Source: Anarhynchus alexandrinus
Lineage: Eukaryota; Chordata; Aves; Charadriiformes; Charadriidae
Length of the DNA: 64,000 nucleotides
Direction: 5' to 3'
NCBI GenBank assembly: GCA_008711295.1
Contig: VUYV01000598.1
Location: forward strand, 125,482 to 189,481
Positions 48,945-62,024 of the stretch are shown piece by piece; position 1 is the first letter of the stretch, and every line of letters begins with the position of its first letter. The translations under genes and the position numbers were made by a program. The notes under the pieces were generated by a model. That model ran no database searches, was not told the DNA's origin, and saw nothing but the letters and a program-made list of their open reading frames with translations.

Positions 48945-51900
48945 AGGCAGCATCCAATTTATAACCCTTTTTGGAGAGGTATGGCATGTTCTTTACATCT
49001 TCCACCACTGTCACAGCAGCACATAAACTGTAGCAGCAACATAGCTGCTCTACTGCAAGTGCCTATCATTGCTGTAGGGGACCTAGTGGACATCCATCAT
49101 CTGACTCCTAAAATACTGATAAACGCATTGTGGTCATTCAGTAACCAGCCTGAAAGAGTGTTTTGTAAATGACCATACTTGTAGGTGTGGATCCTTTAAT
49201 CAGTGTTCCCCTCTCTGTTTAGCCGATGCTGTGGCTGTGTATGTACCCAATAGAGGGGGTATGAGAGGTGCAGGGACCTCTGTGCTGAAAGCCCAGGAGG
49301 TGCCACCTTCCAGCAGCATCACTTCTCTGTAGAAGCACTTTGTGGATAGCCTGTGGAGGTCCGCCTGGGCTGTGCTAGTCTGCATAAAGCCCCAGGTGTC
49401 CCAGGCCACATGCACTGGTCATGCCAGCAGACAGGTTTTAAATATGCTACTTACACGCAGGACAGTCTGTTCTTGAGGGCAGTGCCAGGACCATGCTTGG
49501 TACAGAGGGCAAAGAGAATTAGATGAATATTTCCCACCCTCCAAATCATCTTCTTAGGTCCAATTAGTGGGAAACTTCAGTGCAGTTACAATAGTTTGTA
49601 TCAGAGGCAAGTCAGATGCCTGCTCATACCTACCATGCATGTGATAATAGTCAGGGGAACAAAGTGTATTCAGCACTTGACAGCTGTAGGAAAGAAAAAG
49701 GTTCAAAGCTCTTGGCTGACCATTTGGGGATGAACAGGTCTCCAAGGAAATGATGGTATCTGTCTTGTGTTGATGGAGCCTTTTGGTCATTATTCCGTTG
49801 CAGCAAGAGTATTTTGTGAAAGGGAGGAAGGAAATATCTGTTCTCATCCCTTTGAGGTTGAAGGCAATGGGAAAACTTGACAAGGACATGAAGACACATG
49901 AAACAGAAGCACTGTTAAGACTTTCCAGTTGAACTGTTCTGAGGAGTGTCTCATCTAAGTAGTTTGCTGAATGGTCTAAGAGAAGGAAACAATTTTCCCT
50001 AGTCTTACTCAAGTTTTGGCAAAAGAAGACATTTCACTCACTTTTCCTAGAAAGGAAACAACTAGCTCAAGATAAAGTACAAATGAGAGAACCATCCAAA
50101 AGGAAGAGTCATGCATATGAATGTGCTTACTTATACCCTATGAAATGGTTACAGAATAGAAAACCTTTTTAATTTTTTTTTATGGTAGCAAATAACTTAT
50201 ATGAAGCTGTACTCTTCTGGGTTTGGGGAACTGTTGAAGGTCTAGGAGGAGTTCTGGACAAGTGAGGGATGCTGTACTGCTATTGCCTGGATTTACAGCA
50301 GGGACCTTACCTTCACAACAGGTTTCTCTCACATTTAATCTTTCTGTAGAGACTTCCCACAGATGTTCACCCACATTCACAATGGTGTCAGAGCTACAGA
50401 AAGAAAGCTCCACCATTTTATTTTGAAATTAAGGTTAGGCCATGAAACTCTTTTATTGCATGTTGTTGACATAAGACAGACGCAGTGAGGTTTCGCAGCA
50501 AGGAGCACCCACACCACTTTGAACATCAGAGTTCTCCAATCCCTTTCCATATCTGTACATTAACCAGCCTGCCCTTCCCATGTTTTGACTTCTGTTCAGA
50601 CATGCCATGTCCTCATGTCCTTAAATGAAATGAATTCATGTCTGCATCCACATCCCATCCTGCCAGCTTTTTCAGGCTTGGCAGAGCCGTGAAGAAAATC
50701 CATCTGTGGACCAGATTTTCCCCATTCTGAGACTCTCCAGTTACTGCACTGTTAATAGCTATGGTAATTATTTAGTATATCCAGAAACCAGTAGTGGGGC
50801 TTTTATTTAAGAATTCTACCTTACCGTCTGATTAGCCTACTCTTAAAGTATTTCCTTACTAACCAGATTACAAAGAAGTTACTTGATTTTCCCAGCTGAC
50901 AGTTAGCATGTTGACACTCTCCCTGCTTAGTAACAGAAGTCACATGAGATTATCGGGAGCAGGAAGCAAACGCATTTCTGTGAAGGGTGAGAGCAGGGCA
51001 TTGTTAGCAGTCCCGGAGCAGAGTCTCGCCCCTGTTGACTGCTCTTCTTTGAGGTCTCTTGCATCAGCAGCAGCCCGCTCAAATTTCTCCATCTCTTTTC
51101 AGATCTGATCTGAAAACCTCTTTGCGCCGCAGTTAGCCAGTCACCATCTTAATCTTCTCATCCTTTCTTTGCACACTCTCAAAAATACTAATTAAATCAG
51201 TAAAGCTTTTGGAGATACAATTTGAAAGCACAATACTAAATAAAACTGTACTGCCCTTGGTCTCATGCTAAATTAGGAAATTGTGTAAAACTGGCAGTCA
51301 AACAGAAGGGTATTTGAACTGCTCTTATCTCAAACCTAGAATAAGGACATCATTAAGGAGAGTTGTTGCTGGGAAGTCAGTGCTTGTCCTCATTTTAACT
51401 AACAATACACTACAATACCAAATTTGAATATGCTGAGAGCATGAATGATCTAACAGTAAGAAGGGCACCAACTATTCTCAGTGGCTTGAATGGAAATAGC
51501 AGGTGTCTGGTACTTTTCTGGCCCAAAGACAATAATCAGTCACAGATAATTGATTACTTTCAGATCCAGAAAGTGATTTGCAAGGGATTATATTTTCACT
51601 GTGCTGTACTAGCTTAACATTAGCTGCACAGGAGGAACCAGATTTCTGAAGCACCAACCAGACAACCAGTCATTTTTGATCATTTAAGCCATCCCTATAC
51701 CCAGCACAGTTGTATGTTCAAACTTCTGGGCAAATACTAATTACGCCTTCTAATTGCAACACAGCTGCTTCCATTCCCTCTATTAAACTCTATTCATCCC
51801 TTATTATTAAATAAAATGCAGGGCAGGAAAATAGAAAGAGATTTTCCTATGCATCTGTCTCTTTCAGGACAAATTCCTTTCCTGAACAAGTACAGCCATG

Positions 51901-52880
51901 TCTATAATCATATATAATATAGAGTATCACAAGACTACTCACATTCATTTTGAAGACCTATCTAGCAGTGAATTATCTCCTGTTTTGTCAAAACGAGCAT
52001 GACTGCACATTAAGCACAGCATGACTCACAGGCAGAGCAATATGGAAAACTGCCCTTTCGGAGGCTTATCCAGTTCCACAGAAGTGCCTGGAAAGAACCT
52101 CACCAACTTTAGCAATGGTTTAAGAGCCGGAATCAGTTACCAAGAAGATAAGCACTAATGCAACATAGCAAAATACAACCAGTGACTGAGTCTGAAAAAG
52201 CAAACCGGAATCCTGCCACAGCAGCAACAGCATGGAGCAGCCCCAGCCCTTCTCCTGCCAACCGGGCACTGGGAGAGGTGTTTGTCCGAGCCGCTCCAGG
52301 AGCTGTTTCACTCTTTAACCCAGCTCAAAATTGTCTCAACAGCAAAGGTGGCCATTTTCTGCAGGTGAACAAGTTAAATCAGCTCACCTAAGCTCACTTG
52401 TCAGCTCACATACCTTGATCAGCCTGAGAGATGGCTAGATTGTGCGGACGAAGAAGATGGGGGTGTGAAGGAGGGGAAGTGAGACTTCCCCCTCCTCTGG
52501 TAACAATCAGCTCTTAAATTGGCTCAGCTACGTATGTCATAGCAGTCTCAGTTTTCAATCTAATTAAACAGCGATAACTAAGACAGTTCTCAATTTTATC
52601 GGGAGAAAAAAACCCAAACACTCAGAACCTGTGAGAAATTGTTTATAAGCACTGATCTGATGCTACCTCTGTCCCTTCTCATCGATTTATCTACAGAAAT
52701 GTATACAAGGTTGTTCACGTTAACGCCCATGGAAAAGTATCTGTCCTAGCAAAGGGCTATCGTAAATATATTCATGTACAAGAACCAGCTAGGAGGTGAC
52801 CTTTTATGGAGTTGATGGTCTCTTTGTGAAAAATATCATTTTGTCTTTCTCAAAATTGTTCTAATAAAATTTAGGGAATA
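48945..52880. other. Single-copy-like non-coding DNA
   Basis: No repeat or gene is recognised here. The 152-codon minus-strand frame at 49554-50012 has no identifiable domain and is interpreted as chance. Confidence 0.55.
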
Positions 52881-52882
52881 AT

Positions 52883-53059
52883 TCAAGGGGGAATGGCTTT
52901 AAACTGGAAGAGGGCAGGTTTAGATTAAACATTAGGAAGAAATTTTTCACTTTGAGGGTTGTAAGGCACTGGAACAGGTTGCCCAGAGAGGTTGTTGAGG
53001 CCCCATCTCTGCAGGTGTTCAAGACCAGGCTGGATGTGGCCTTGGGCAACCTGGTCTAG
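52883..53059 (+). pseudogene. CR1 ORF2 terminal 58 codons
   Basis: This frame is open from the left edge of the CR1 fragment to a TAG at 53057-53059. It encodes the family's terminal block, including [20 protein letters not shown] and [20 protein letters not shown], ending in GNLV. No start codon belongs to it; it is only the tail of a truncated ORF2. The intact stop and undisturbed frame indicate modest decay. The single copy of the NGFK-to-FFT block here is the comparator for the duplicated block in the other CR1. Confidence 0.9.
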
Positions 53060-53155
53060 TGGGAGGTGTCCCTGCCCATGGCAGGGGGGTTGGAACTCAA
53101 TGATCTTCAAGGTCCTTTCCAACCTAAACCATTCTACAATTCTATGATTCTATGA
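52883..53155 (+). mobile_element. CR1 LINE, short 3' fragment, plus strand
   Basis: This is a second, heavily 5'-truncated CR1 copy in the opposite orientation to the one at 21 kb. It contains the last part of ORF2, the 3' untranslated region with the typical CCATGGCAGGGGGGTTGGAA block, and the 3' repeat tail. The tail reads ATTCTACA at 53131-53138, then ATTCTATG at 53139-53146 and 53147-53154, followed by A. The left edge is set where similarity to ORF2 begins. The neighbouring sequence on both sides is unrelated single-copy-like DNA. Confidence 0.96.
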
Positions 53156-53616
53156 AATCAAATGCCAAGGCATGCTCCTGGGAAGCCTAGTTTTAACTCC
53201 AGAGCTGGTCCCTGAAAGAAGAGCCATCTGCCACCCTGGAAAAAGTGCTTGCTACCAGGCAAGGCAGTTTCTTTCGCCATTTAGGTTTGAAGATGACTCG
53301 GGGCAGATGTTACACCCCTGTGGATCCTCTCTGGAGGTTCCATGGCTTGCTTCTTCAGCATAGGGTGGATGAGGAACCTTTTGCTGCAGAGGTGGGTCCC
53401 TGTGGGCAGAGGAGGGCTCTACATCCTGGTGTCCCAGAGGAGTGCCCTGCCTGGCAGGCCCTTTTGTACCAGGTACCTGTGCATTTCCTCGTCTGCTCTG
53501 GTGATGATTAAATCTGGCCTGTCTGTTCCAACACCCAGCTTTTCATCAGAAACTACCTGGTTGGGAAATGAACAGCTTTGTCTGAAGTTGAATGAAATAT
53601 TTTACCCAGCCCACAG

Positions 53617-53645
53617 AGAAAAAAAAAAAAAAAGAAAGAAAAAGC
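53617..53645 (+). repeat. Poly-A / AAAG tract
   Basis: A run of adenines followed by GAAAGAAAAAG lies about 460 bp downstream of the plus-strand CR1 fragment. It is not that element's tail, because CR1 ends in ATTCTATG repeats. No processed pseudogene body is recognisable upstream of it. Confidence 0.85.
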
Positions 53646-55009
53646 CCAACAAATTCAGATGAGATGGACTAAATTATTTTTTCCCCTCAATTTTTTGGTT
53701 CAGCCGCTACACTGAAAAATCAATTATTTTCATAGCTCTACATCAGTCACTCCTATTTATAGAAATTCTAGTCACACAATCTGAGAACAGATTTCCCCTG
53801 CTGTTACATTGGCTTTAACTTCCAGGGAAGCCAATGTAGATGAACTCTTTGGGAAAAATAAGTCCCTGGAGTAGAGAGCCTGACACTCCCCTACCATGAA
53901 TAACAAACAGCAAGTGTTAGAATGATTAGTCACAGTGAACAGTTTATGGGAAATAACCACTGATTGAAATTTCCTTGCTTAAAAGAATTCCAAAAACTAA
54001 ACAGCTCCAACTGCTACGACCTGTTGAAAGGACTTCTTGGGCTTTGACAATAGACAAAAGTGTGTGCTGCTCTAATTTTACTAGGAGATTTTATATGGTG
54101 CAACCCCCATACTGGGGATAGGGTTATCTGGTTATACTGATATAGTTCGTTCACCTATGGAAAAATGCATTAATCTATACAGGTTAGGCAACTTAAAACT
54201 GATGTGTGATTGGATTTTGTTTCCTGTACAGCCTCAAAGTCAACCAAAGTCAAGAAATACCACTTTGCCTGTCTGTAGCAGCACCCTTCAGGCCAGTACC
54301 ACATAAGCCCTGGTATTTCCAGTGAAAAATTATTGTATCCCTGGGGTTTAGAGCATTCCTGGAAGTGCATTTACCCATCTGCAGCGCTGGCAAGTCTTAA
54401 TGTTTTGTAGAGCCTCCCATTAGCCTGGCTGGCCTTGCAATGATGGCAGCAGGCAGGATAGATAGCTACAGCCCCTCTGGGCTCGCCGGTCTCTGAAGCA
54501 GCTGGGACTGGTGGTCAGGCTGGACCAGCCCAAGGGCTGCTGCCTATCAGAGACAATTTGTAGGCCAAGTACCAAGTCCTGGGGTCATCAATGAAGCTGC
54601 TTCCAGGATGCGATAGCAATCACTGCATGTGCAGCTGTGCTTAGAGTTGTATCACTGTAAGACGAGTCCTCTCATAAAAACCAGCATTCCCCCAGGACCT
54701 CATTTATGCCAGTTTATAGCCACAGCTAAAAGCTTATGTAGGTGACATGTTGTGCTTGTGTCTCAGCTTTCTATTTCAGTACTAATCCATGAGAAAAGGT
54801 TTAGACCCCAGTCAAAGACTGGCTTATTTTCTATTATTTTCTATTGTTCTATTTAAAATTAAGCAAAAAGAAAAACCCAAAACTCCAAACCACGAAACTC
54901 TCCATTAAGTCAAAGAAGGGTTGATTGATGTGGCCTTTTGGAGCCGTTCATATCTTTAGAAGTAACCTGCTCAGTTTACACTGGTTCACCTTCCTCAGAA
55001 GGCAGTCCG

Positions 55010-55330
55010 ACTCTTCTGAAATACATTTGAACTGAGGTCTTCATCACGGGCAGCTTTGCATCGTGGGCAGAAAACGAGCTTCATCCATCAAATGATTTAT
55101 TTCATTACAAGTAGTGCACCCAGAAAGCATTGCACTGGTTGTGCCTCTGTCAGTCATTGCCCAGAGGGTTCAATTAGTGCTAGGGAGGTTACCTGCTGAC
55201 CTTTCATTTTTCTCTGTGCTTGGATTTTCATTCTGACTGATGAAGCTACATGTCAGTATAATTTCACTGGCATCTGTAAGAGGGTGCCTGCTGCAGCCTC
55301 CAACTTACGGTAGTCTCCTGTGCATCTCCT
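55010..55330. promoter_or_regulatory. Candidate conserved non-coding element
   Basis: Complex non-repetitive sequence with CATCAAATGATTTATTTCAT, TTCAATTAGTGC and GACTGATGAAGC words. It ends about 115 bp before the palindromic relic at 55446. Only its texture supports the call. Confidence 0.22.
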
Positions 55331-55445
55331 TTGATCTTTGACTGAAGCATGCCACACTGTCAAGCCAGAAAAAACATCTATTTCCTTCTTTGATCTGCAT
55401 CCTCATGACCTGATGAGGAGAGTAAGTCTGCATTTAATAACACTA

Positions 55446-55535
55446 CGGCCAAATCCCTTGTGTGTGTAAGTCATTCCCATGGGGCTGTCATTCAATAGGG
55501 CCTGAATCATGGGAATTACACCAGTCCAGCCCTCT
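55446..55535. mobile_element. Palindromic inverted-repeat (MITE-like) relic
   Basis: The order is GGCCAAATCCC, then TGTGTGTAAGTCA, a central CCATGGGGCTGTCATTCAAT, then GGGAATTACACCAGTCCAGC. It fits an amniote repeat that is one long palindrome, with outer arms of the form GGCCAGATCCTCAGCTGGTG and an inner TGTAAAT/ATTTACA pair around a CCATTGAAGTCAATGG centre. The arms no longer pair perfectly. A long palindrome without coding capacity suggests a non-autonomous DNA transposon; I cannot give a family name. Confidence 0.58.
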
Positions 55536-56104
55536 TCCCCATGTCTGGAGTTGGACAAATAACTGACCAAGCCTGCAACTGTAATAATGCAGTCTATCTT
55601 ACATCAAATGATCAAATGAATTGACAAAATTCAACTCAGTAGGCTAAAGATCAGTCTCATGTATGAAATTATTTGACAGTATGTTAAAATGCAGTCATAA
55701 AATACTTAAACGGAAGCCTATGGACAGGGAAGGCAAGTTTATTTCATCTCTCTAGCAGAAAATAGAGTAGGAATATCATTAGAAAATATGTCCTTAAAAG
55801 CTTACTCCTGTCACCCTAAGAATGGAACAACTGAACTGAACATATAGGGTCAAAGGGCTTATGGAGCAAAGGGATAGACCCGGTGATGCAAGTTAAATTT
55901 AATGTTTTGTGCTATCTGTCTTAAATTCTCCCTACAGGTTCACTTGGACAGCGTTGGTGAGTAGTGAAAGAGGTTGTTGGGATGTCCATAGAGACAGTTG
56001 CTATGTTTTATTCTTTATAATTTATTAGCCAACCCTGCCTTATTAAGGCGTTTTTTTTTCTTAAGATGTCAGTGTTGATGTCAGGTGACCTCAGATGGCA
56101 AGGC

Positions 56105-56240
56105 TCAGATTTTTAAGGCTATTGTTTTCCATTTAGCTTTGCAACAATAAGTAGCTTTCAATGGGATATAGGAGATGAAATGCCTAAGAAATGATGTAAA
56201 TGTGACTCAGTTGTCAAAATCACTCAGACCATGCAATTTT
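56105..56240. mobile_element. Relic of a TTAGG-type inverted-repeat element
   Basis: CAGATTTTTAAGGCTATTG at the left edge, CTTTCAATGGGATATAGGAG at 56155-56174 and AAATGCCTAAGAAATG further right follow an amniote palindromic repeat with AGATTTTTAAAGGTATTTAG arms around a CCATTGATTTCAATGGGAGT centre followed by TAGGCGCCTAA. The match is patchy and the right arm is weak. Confidence 0.48.
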
Positions 56241-57448
56241 TTTATGATTTGTGGCTTTAAGAGCCTTTGGAAATGAGACCTTTATTTTGCTTTGTGTTAA
56301 TATAGCACCCATCAAAAAGGTACCCTAGTCTATGATTGCTGCTGCTATGATACAATTGAAAAAACTGCTAGCCTGTATGAGGAAAGTTTTAAAAAGTGAA
56401 CATTAAAGGTTCAAGTTTGTAAATAAATAAAAACTAAAAGCCAATGCAGTAATATTCTTAAATCTTGAGGTCTTAAAATTTATTTCTCATACTTTGGATG
56501 TCTGATTTATGAAGTCTGAATGCTTAGGGTTAGCAACCCTGCTTTGCAATGATCAAGCCGATGTTGACAACGTGACTGAAGGGGGTTGAGAGAAGAGCTA
56601 CACCTAACTGTAAGTTCTGATCGCTCCCAGACAGAAATAACCAATTCTGCTTTTTTTGGGTTTTCATTGTTGTAAAAGTTTTCCTGACACATCTCTTTTT
56701 CTCAGGTGGTCTCAGACCAGCTTCAAAATAACCAAAGCAAATGCACAACCTGAAAATTCAGTGATATCCTGCCTCATCCTTCCAGTTAAAAGCACCTTTC
56801 TAAGGGTGTCTTACAGTGTGGTTCGCAGAACACCTTATGCATTGTTTCAGCTAAGCCAGTCCTAGTTTATTCAGTCTAGCCAGTTTGCAAACCAATTCTC
56901 TGGCCACCGCTGACATTGCTGCATCTAAAAGTTGTTGTAAAAATCTCTTTGAAATGGTAACACTAAGCTGGGGTCTTTCCATAGCTTCAAAGGCATGATG
57001 TCCCGATCTGAATTCCTTTGAAATATTTAATTTGAATAATAAACTAGCCAAGCACCAGCATATTCAGGTTGTTATCAGTTAGCTCTGACCAGTAGAAAAT
57101 TTGAAGTGTTAACTGTTTAGCTGGACAAAGCTGCAGAAGTTACTGGTTTTGAAGGAAGCAAAAATTAACCCTTTTATACCTTACTGAACAGAGAAAATTT
57201 TAATAAAGGACTTAGGAAAATCCTAGGCATTATAGCCAAGACCCAAAGTGTTCACAAAGATGGAACAGAAAAAGAATTAAAATCCATTCATTTTCATTCT
57301 TTGTTTCCACAGAAACAACAGCTAGAGTCCCTGACTACATTGGAGACAATAAACTTTGCTTGCTCAGTGACCTGCACATTGAAATTCTTGTTCAGTCTGT
57401 ACAAGCAGCAGAATAAACTGATATTTCTATGATGCATGCACTGAAATA

Positions 57449-57620
57449 TGTTTGAATCTGTTCTTGGCTGCACCATTGACTTGATGGTGACCTTGTGCCT
57501 CTTGGATGTTCTTCTCTTTGCTGCAGGTTCCCCCTCCGTAAAACTGAGATGATATCATCCTTCCCTGTGAGGCGTAAGGACGAAAAAGCTCAAAAGAGAG
57601 CTTGATACTATTGTTCAAGA
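57449..57620 (+). mobile_element. MIR/CORE-SINE-like relic, nearly full length
   Basis: The order of blocks follows the MIR-type SINE. First comes a decayed B-box-like TTTGAATCTG (57451-57460), then GGCTGCACCATTGACTTGA, then TGACCTTGTGCCTCTT (the TGTGACCTTGGGCAAGT block). These are followed by GGTTCCCCCTCCGTAAAACT (57526-57545; the CAGTTTCC-CATCTGTAAAAT block), then GAGATGATATCATCCTTCCC and CTGTGAGGCGTAAGGACGAA (the GTTGTGAGGATTAAAT block). The match is colinear over about 170 bp, although each block carries substitutions. Such elements predate the bird-mammal split and survive in low numbers in bird genomes. Confidence 0.75.
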
Positions 57621-60390
57621 TGATTTGAAATGAAGATTTACAGGGGCACAGCATACCTGTTTATGTAGCAGAGGGCTGCTTTCCTGGACTGTTTCAGTGG
57701 CACTTCTTCTTTAAGACGTTCCCGCTCCTCTTTTATGACCACCCTTCATGGTTTCCCCCACTACAGGCTTCAAGCTGCTCCAGCTGAGAGCGTGAAGCAG
57801 TAACCAAGGCCTCCCCATAGGGAAAAGAAGACAAACAAACAAAATATACTCATGTGCTGTTCCGTAGCACAGCCCTTGCTTTCTCTGCTCACCACACAGC
57901 TGCTGGAGCTGGGGTGGGAGGTACGCATGGGGCATCCATGGCTGCCCGTGCCTGGGGACAAGGAAATGTGTATCAGTGGCCTTGCCATTATAAGCTGGGC
58001 CAGCCGTACTTCTGAGGCAGAGCTGTTGCTAGTTATGTCACACTTTAGCTGTTGCTCTTGCTTTGTTTCCCCTCGTCTCCACTGACCTGCCCGAGATGAC
58101 AGTGTATGCAATTGCCTCCTCTTCCTGGTGGTCACCTCTCACAGCCACCTTTCACCCCCTTGTCCCAGCAGACCCCCACCACCAACCACCCAAGATGTCA
58201 CCATGCTGAAGTTTTATCCCATTTGGCAACACTGCACAACGCCTGATCTCATCGGGGAGCAATAAACCCTGTCAGGAGAATTGTTCAGTCGAAAAATTGG
58301 CCTTCCTCTTCTCTTCCTCAAAGCAGTACCATTTGGCTTCAGTGACCTGGTGGCATCTTTGTCTGCACCAACCTTTTTCAGGACAATTTGGAGGGTTGCG
58401 CCTCACCTTAAGTAGACCTACTAGTGCGAGTAACAAGGAGGGCTACACGGAGAGAACGCCAACATTTTTGATACCAGAGGATCTGGACTCAAAACCCTTG
58501 TGTGAACAGGGGAGCGGCTAGAAGTCAGGCCCAGCCTGCTGGCGGCTCTCATAACACCATTACCATTTTTTCTTGTTAAGTGACAGATTTTTTGCATTCA
58601 GGAATTAACCCAGTTTATTCCCAAATGATCTGTGCTTGGATTTCTTAGCATATCCGACCACAACACAGTTGCCAGTTTAATGCAGTCATCTGGCTGAACT
58701 GGGAAAAAAATCTTGCTTCTTGCAGGGAACAGTATAGTTTCCCCATTCTCGCAGTGTTTTTTCAATTGAATGAAAAAACATTTTTTCCCTTTCTCCTCCC
58801 TCCATAATACCATCTGACAGGATGCAGAGTTCGCAATTCATGACTCAAGTGACCTCTATATTCCCATTACCCATAGCTCCATCTTAGGGGATTTGCAGAG
58901 CTGTGCTTGTGTCTAAAAGCAGTTTCTAAATCGTTGAATTGTACTAGTGAGGATTAATGGCAATGTCACTTTCCAGCAATTATCAGAAATCAAAATTTAC
59001 CCTTCTGCAAAGGGCTACCACAAGGCCTAGACATTTTTAAAAATGCAAGAATAAACTCTCAGTTTCTAGTGAGGAGTTAAAAATAGAAGAGATTTTGCAG
59101 CCCAGTAAATGACCTTGGATGATTGCCTATGCGGGGCCCAAAGTTTTTAAAGTATTTCTATGGAAAAATGCATGCTCTGTTTACTCGGGGAACCCAGAAG
59201 AGACCACTTTTGCTGTACTCCACAGATGATTTAAAATGTTCACGGCTTGTGAGGACATACATTACAGTGCAAGCAGCGACAGAGATGTATATCTGAAAAT
59301 TGCCCTGTGTGACAACAAAGGATGAGTGAAGAAAACTCCCGAGTGCGCTGCTGGGGGAGGAAATGGAAGTTGGGAATGGGGCAGCTCAAGCCTGCCTGTG
59401 GGCAGGCAGGGGCAGAGGTGGGGAGAACTGCCGGCACGGGTCAGTTCCCATTTCCAAAAGCTGGGAGCTAGGGAAAGGCAAACCGCCTGGCCCAGCACCA
59501 GAGCCGCAAAAATCCTTTCCTTCCTGCTTGAATTCAAAGGAATAAACACAGCTTCACAATTCACAGTGGTGCACTATTATACCCAGTGCCTTTTTGTATT
59601 CGTATTGATGTTTGTTGTATCTATCGGAATCCAGTGAACTAACTTTTTCCTCACTTGTATGACCTTTTCCTACTCCTGTTCTCAAAACACATTCAGTGTC
59701 CGCTATGGCCTGGCTTCAATCACCCCTCTGGGCAACAGAAAGAGTTCAATCAACTGCAACAAGGTTTGGACGCCATCATACAGCATACAGCGAAGAATAC
59801 CTGGCAGATGGTGTGTGTGAGCCCAGAGGAGACTCCTGCGGCCAGGGGAGTCAGTGGCACACCTCCCTTCGACTTTGGGGGTGCAGACTCACACCCAGGG
59901 CTCCACTGGGAGTGATCCATCAGTTCCCTGCCGCAATGAAATGGCATTGTGAAAGCAGAGACCCTTGTAGTCCCTCCGGTGAAAGGGAGTTACTCTCTGA
60001 AGCAGGGTGTCTCCATACTGCTGCTCCTAAACATGCGAAGTGCAGCTCACCAACGCGTCTACCTCTCTCCCAACTTCTTTACCTGACAGACCTCTGGGAG
60101 AGGGATTAAATCAGGTCACCTGGCAGGGAAGGAGTATGTGCTACATGGCAGGTGAAGGACTTCGGTATCCAGGTTTACATCTTCTAACAGGGCTTTCAAT
60201 GTGCTGGCACCCGCCAGTAGCCGAGCGGTGGCTTGCTCCTGGTTGTAGCACTTCACTGCAAACTGCAGAATCACCACCAAAGGGAAGAATGCTGTGTGAA
60301 TTCACTAAAGTGCAATTCCAGGGCTTTGAAACCAGAAGTGCAATAAATTTACAAAACCCCAGCAGCAAAGGTACTCCAGCAACCCAAGAG

Positions 60391-60440
60391 GTGCATCCCA
60401 TCTGACCTCAATAGAAACTTTTGTTACCTGAGCTCAAATC
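60391..60440. mobile_element. Half-palindrome relic of the CCCATTGACTTCAATGG group
   Basis: GCATCCCATCTGACCTCAAT, then AGAAACTTTTGTTACCTGAG resembles the centre and right arm (CCCATTGACTTCAATGGGA, then GTTTTGCCTGAGTAAGG) of a common amniote inverted-repeat element. Only about 45 bp are recognisable. Confidence 0.45.
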
Positions 60441-62024
60441 AACTCATGTAATGACATTGCAGCTTCATTGTAGCACTGTTCCTGGGAGACAGACCTCTTG
60501 TATTTTATTACTCATCTCATGTTGTCACAAATGTTTTTGTAACAGCTTGCTTGTGCTCTAATTAGGGAAAAATATCCAAGCCTTCAGAGCAGGCTGGTCT
60601 CAAAGTGCAGACTACAATGTGTGGAGATTCACAAACCCTGCAGGCCTAACACAGCCAATAAATCAGAGCTCACAAACCAGCTTTGTGCTGACATGATTTA
60701 TCTTCCAGGGCTGACCTGCTTGGATATGATTTTATAATGATGGCAGCCAGAGATGTGAACAGCAGCCTAAAAGAAGCCATTCACACTTGTGAATCTGGGA
60801 CTGAGTATTTATTTTACTGTAACCCCAGCACCAACCTGTGAGATAGATCTAAAATGCATATAGGTAGGTGATGGGTTCAGGTGAATCAAAGGCCCAGGAT
60901 TTGTCAGAAAGGACTTCTCCACCTTACCCCACCCCAAATATTAGCTCTAGTAGTTAAATATTCTTAGAAGAAAAGTCTAACAGAGACATCAGATGCTGCA
61001 ATGACTGGAGATTGTGGATACTCAGACTGAAAGAAGTACCACGTGCGTGCCCTGAAGTAGCTCAACAAGGAGTTCATGTCAATACTGACCATAACCAACA
61101 CTAAGGAATACTGTCCATGTAATTTTTAGCACAAGTGTGTTCAGAGTATTCAGAGGCTGTCTGGCTGTTTCTACAACACAGGAGTCAGTGATAACTCAAT
61201 TTTGAGTGTTATAGAAAATAGTAAACCACCTCCACTAGTATTGCACATTGTCTTTTTTGAGGGAAATGAAAATAAAGGTGGTATTCTTCAGAAAGGTGTG
61301 CTTTCTCAATAACAAAGCATTTGTTGTTTTGCGTTGTTCTGCTTCAAATTCAGTCCACAAAATATTATTTATGTTGTAGGAATTTCATCTCATACTGACA
61401 GGAACATGAGCACCTTGAAAAGCTTAAAATAAAGGATGGTTTTAAAAGTGGGGCATGTAGAAGAGGATTATTTTTTTTCTTTAGTGAAGGCCACCAGAAC
61501 CACAGCCGCCTGCAAACCTGGTGGATTTTCAGATTCGTGCTTTCTCTTTTCAGAAACAGTAAGAGAGAGAAAAAGAGAGAAATGAGCACAGAGCTGCATT
61601 CAGAAAAAAAAACCATAACTTAGAACCAAATATGCATTACTTTTTATTTGTGGGCATATGAAGGAATTTAATCTTAAAAAGAAAGAGGCAGCAACTCTAA
61701 ATGCATAGGTTCTAAAAACTGTGATCATTTTCTTTGCACTGAGATGCAGATGTTTTTACTATGGCATTATGTGGGAATTCTATAGTCCACAGAGAGATGA
61801 AAGATTATCCGTGTCACACAAAAATGCGTTTCACTGGCATCCTAGAAGCTCTGTGCTACTTATAGAAATGAATGTCATAAATAGGTTTTGAGCATCAGAT
61901 AAGCACTGACAGTCAAAGCATTCAGATACATTTCAGTAGTCTTTGCTCAAGCATATTCAGAGACCAAATTATTGATACAAGGAAATGCCTGTTTATTGCA
62001 ACGCTCCTTATCGTTTCACATTGA

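Noticed and set aside
49554..50012. 152-codon minus-strand frame
   Set aside because: No motif or family similarity and no splice-site support; a frame of this length is plausible by chance in 64 kb.
53617..53645. Poly-A tract as the tail of a processed pseudogene
   Set aside because: No spliced-gene-like sequence precedes it and no target-site duplication is visible.
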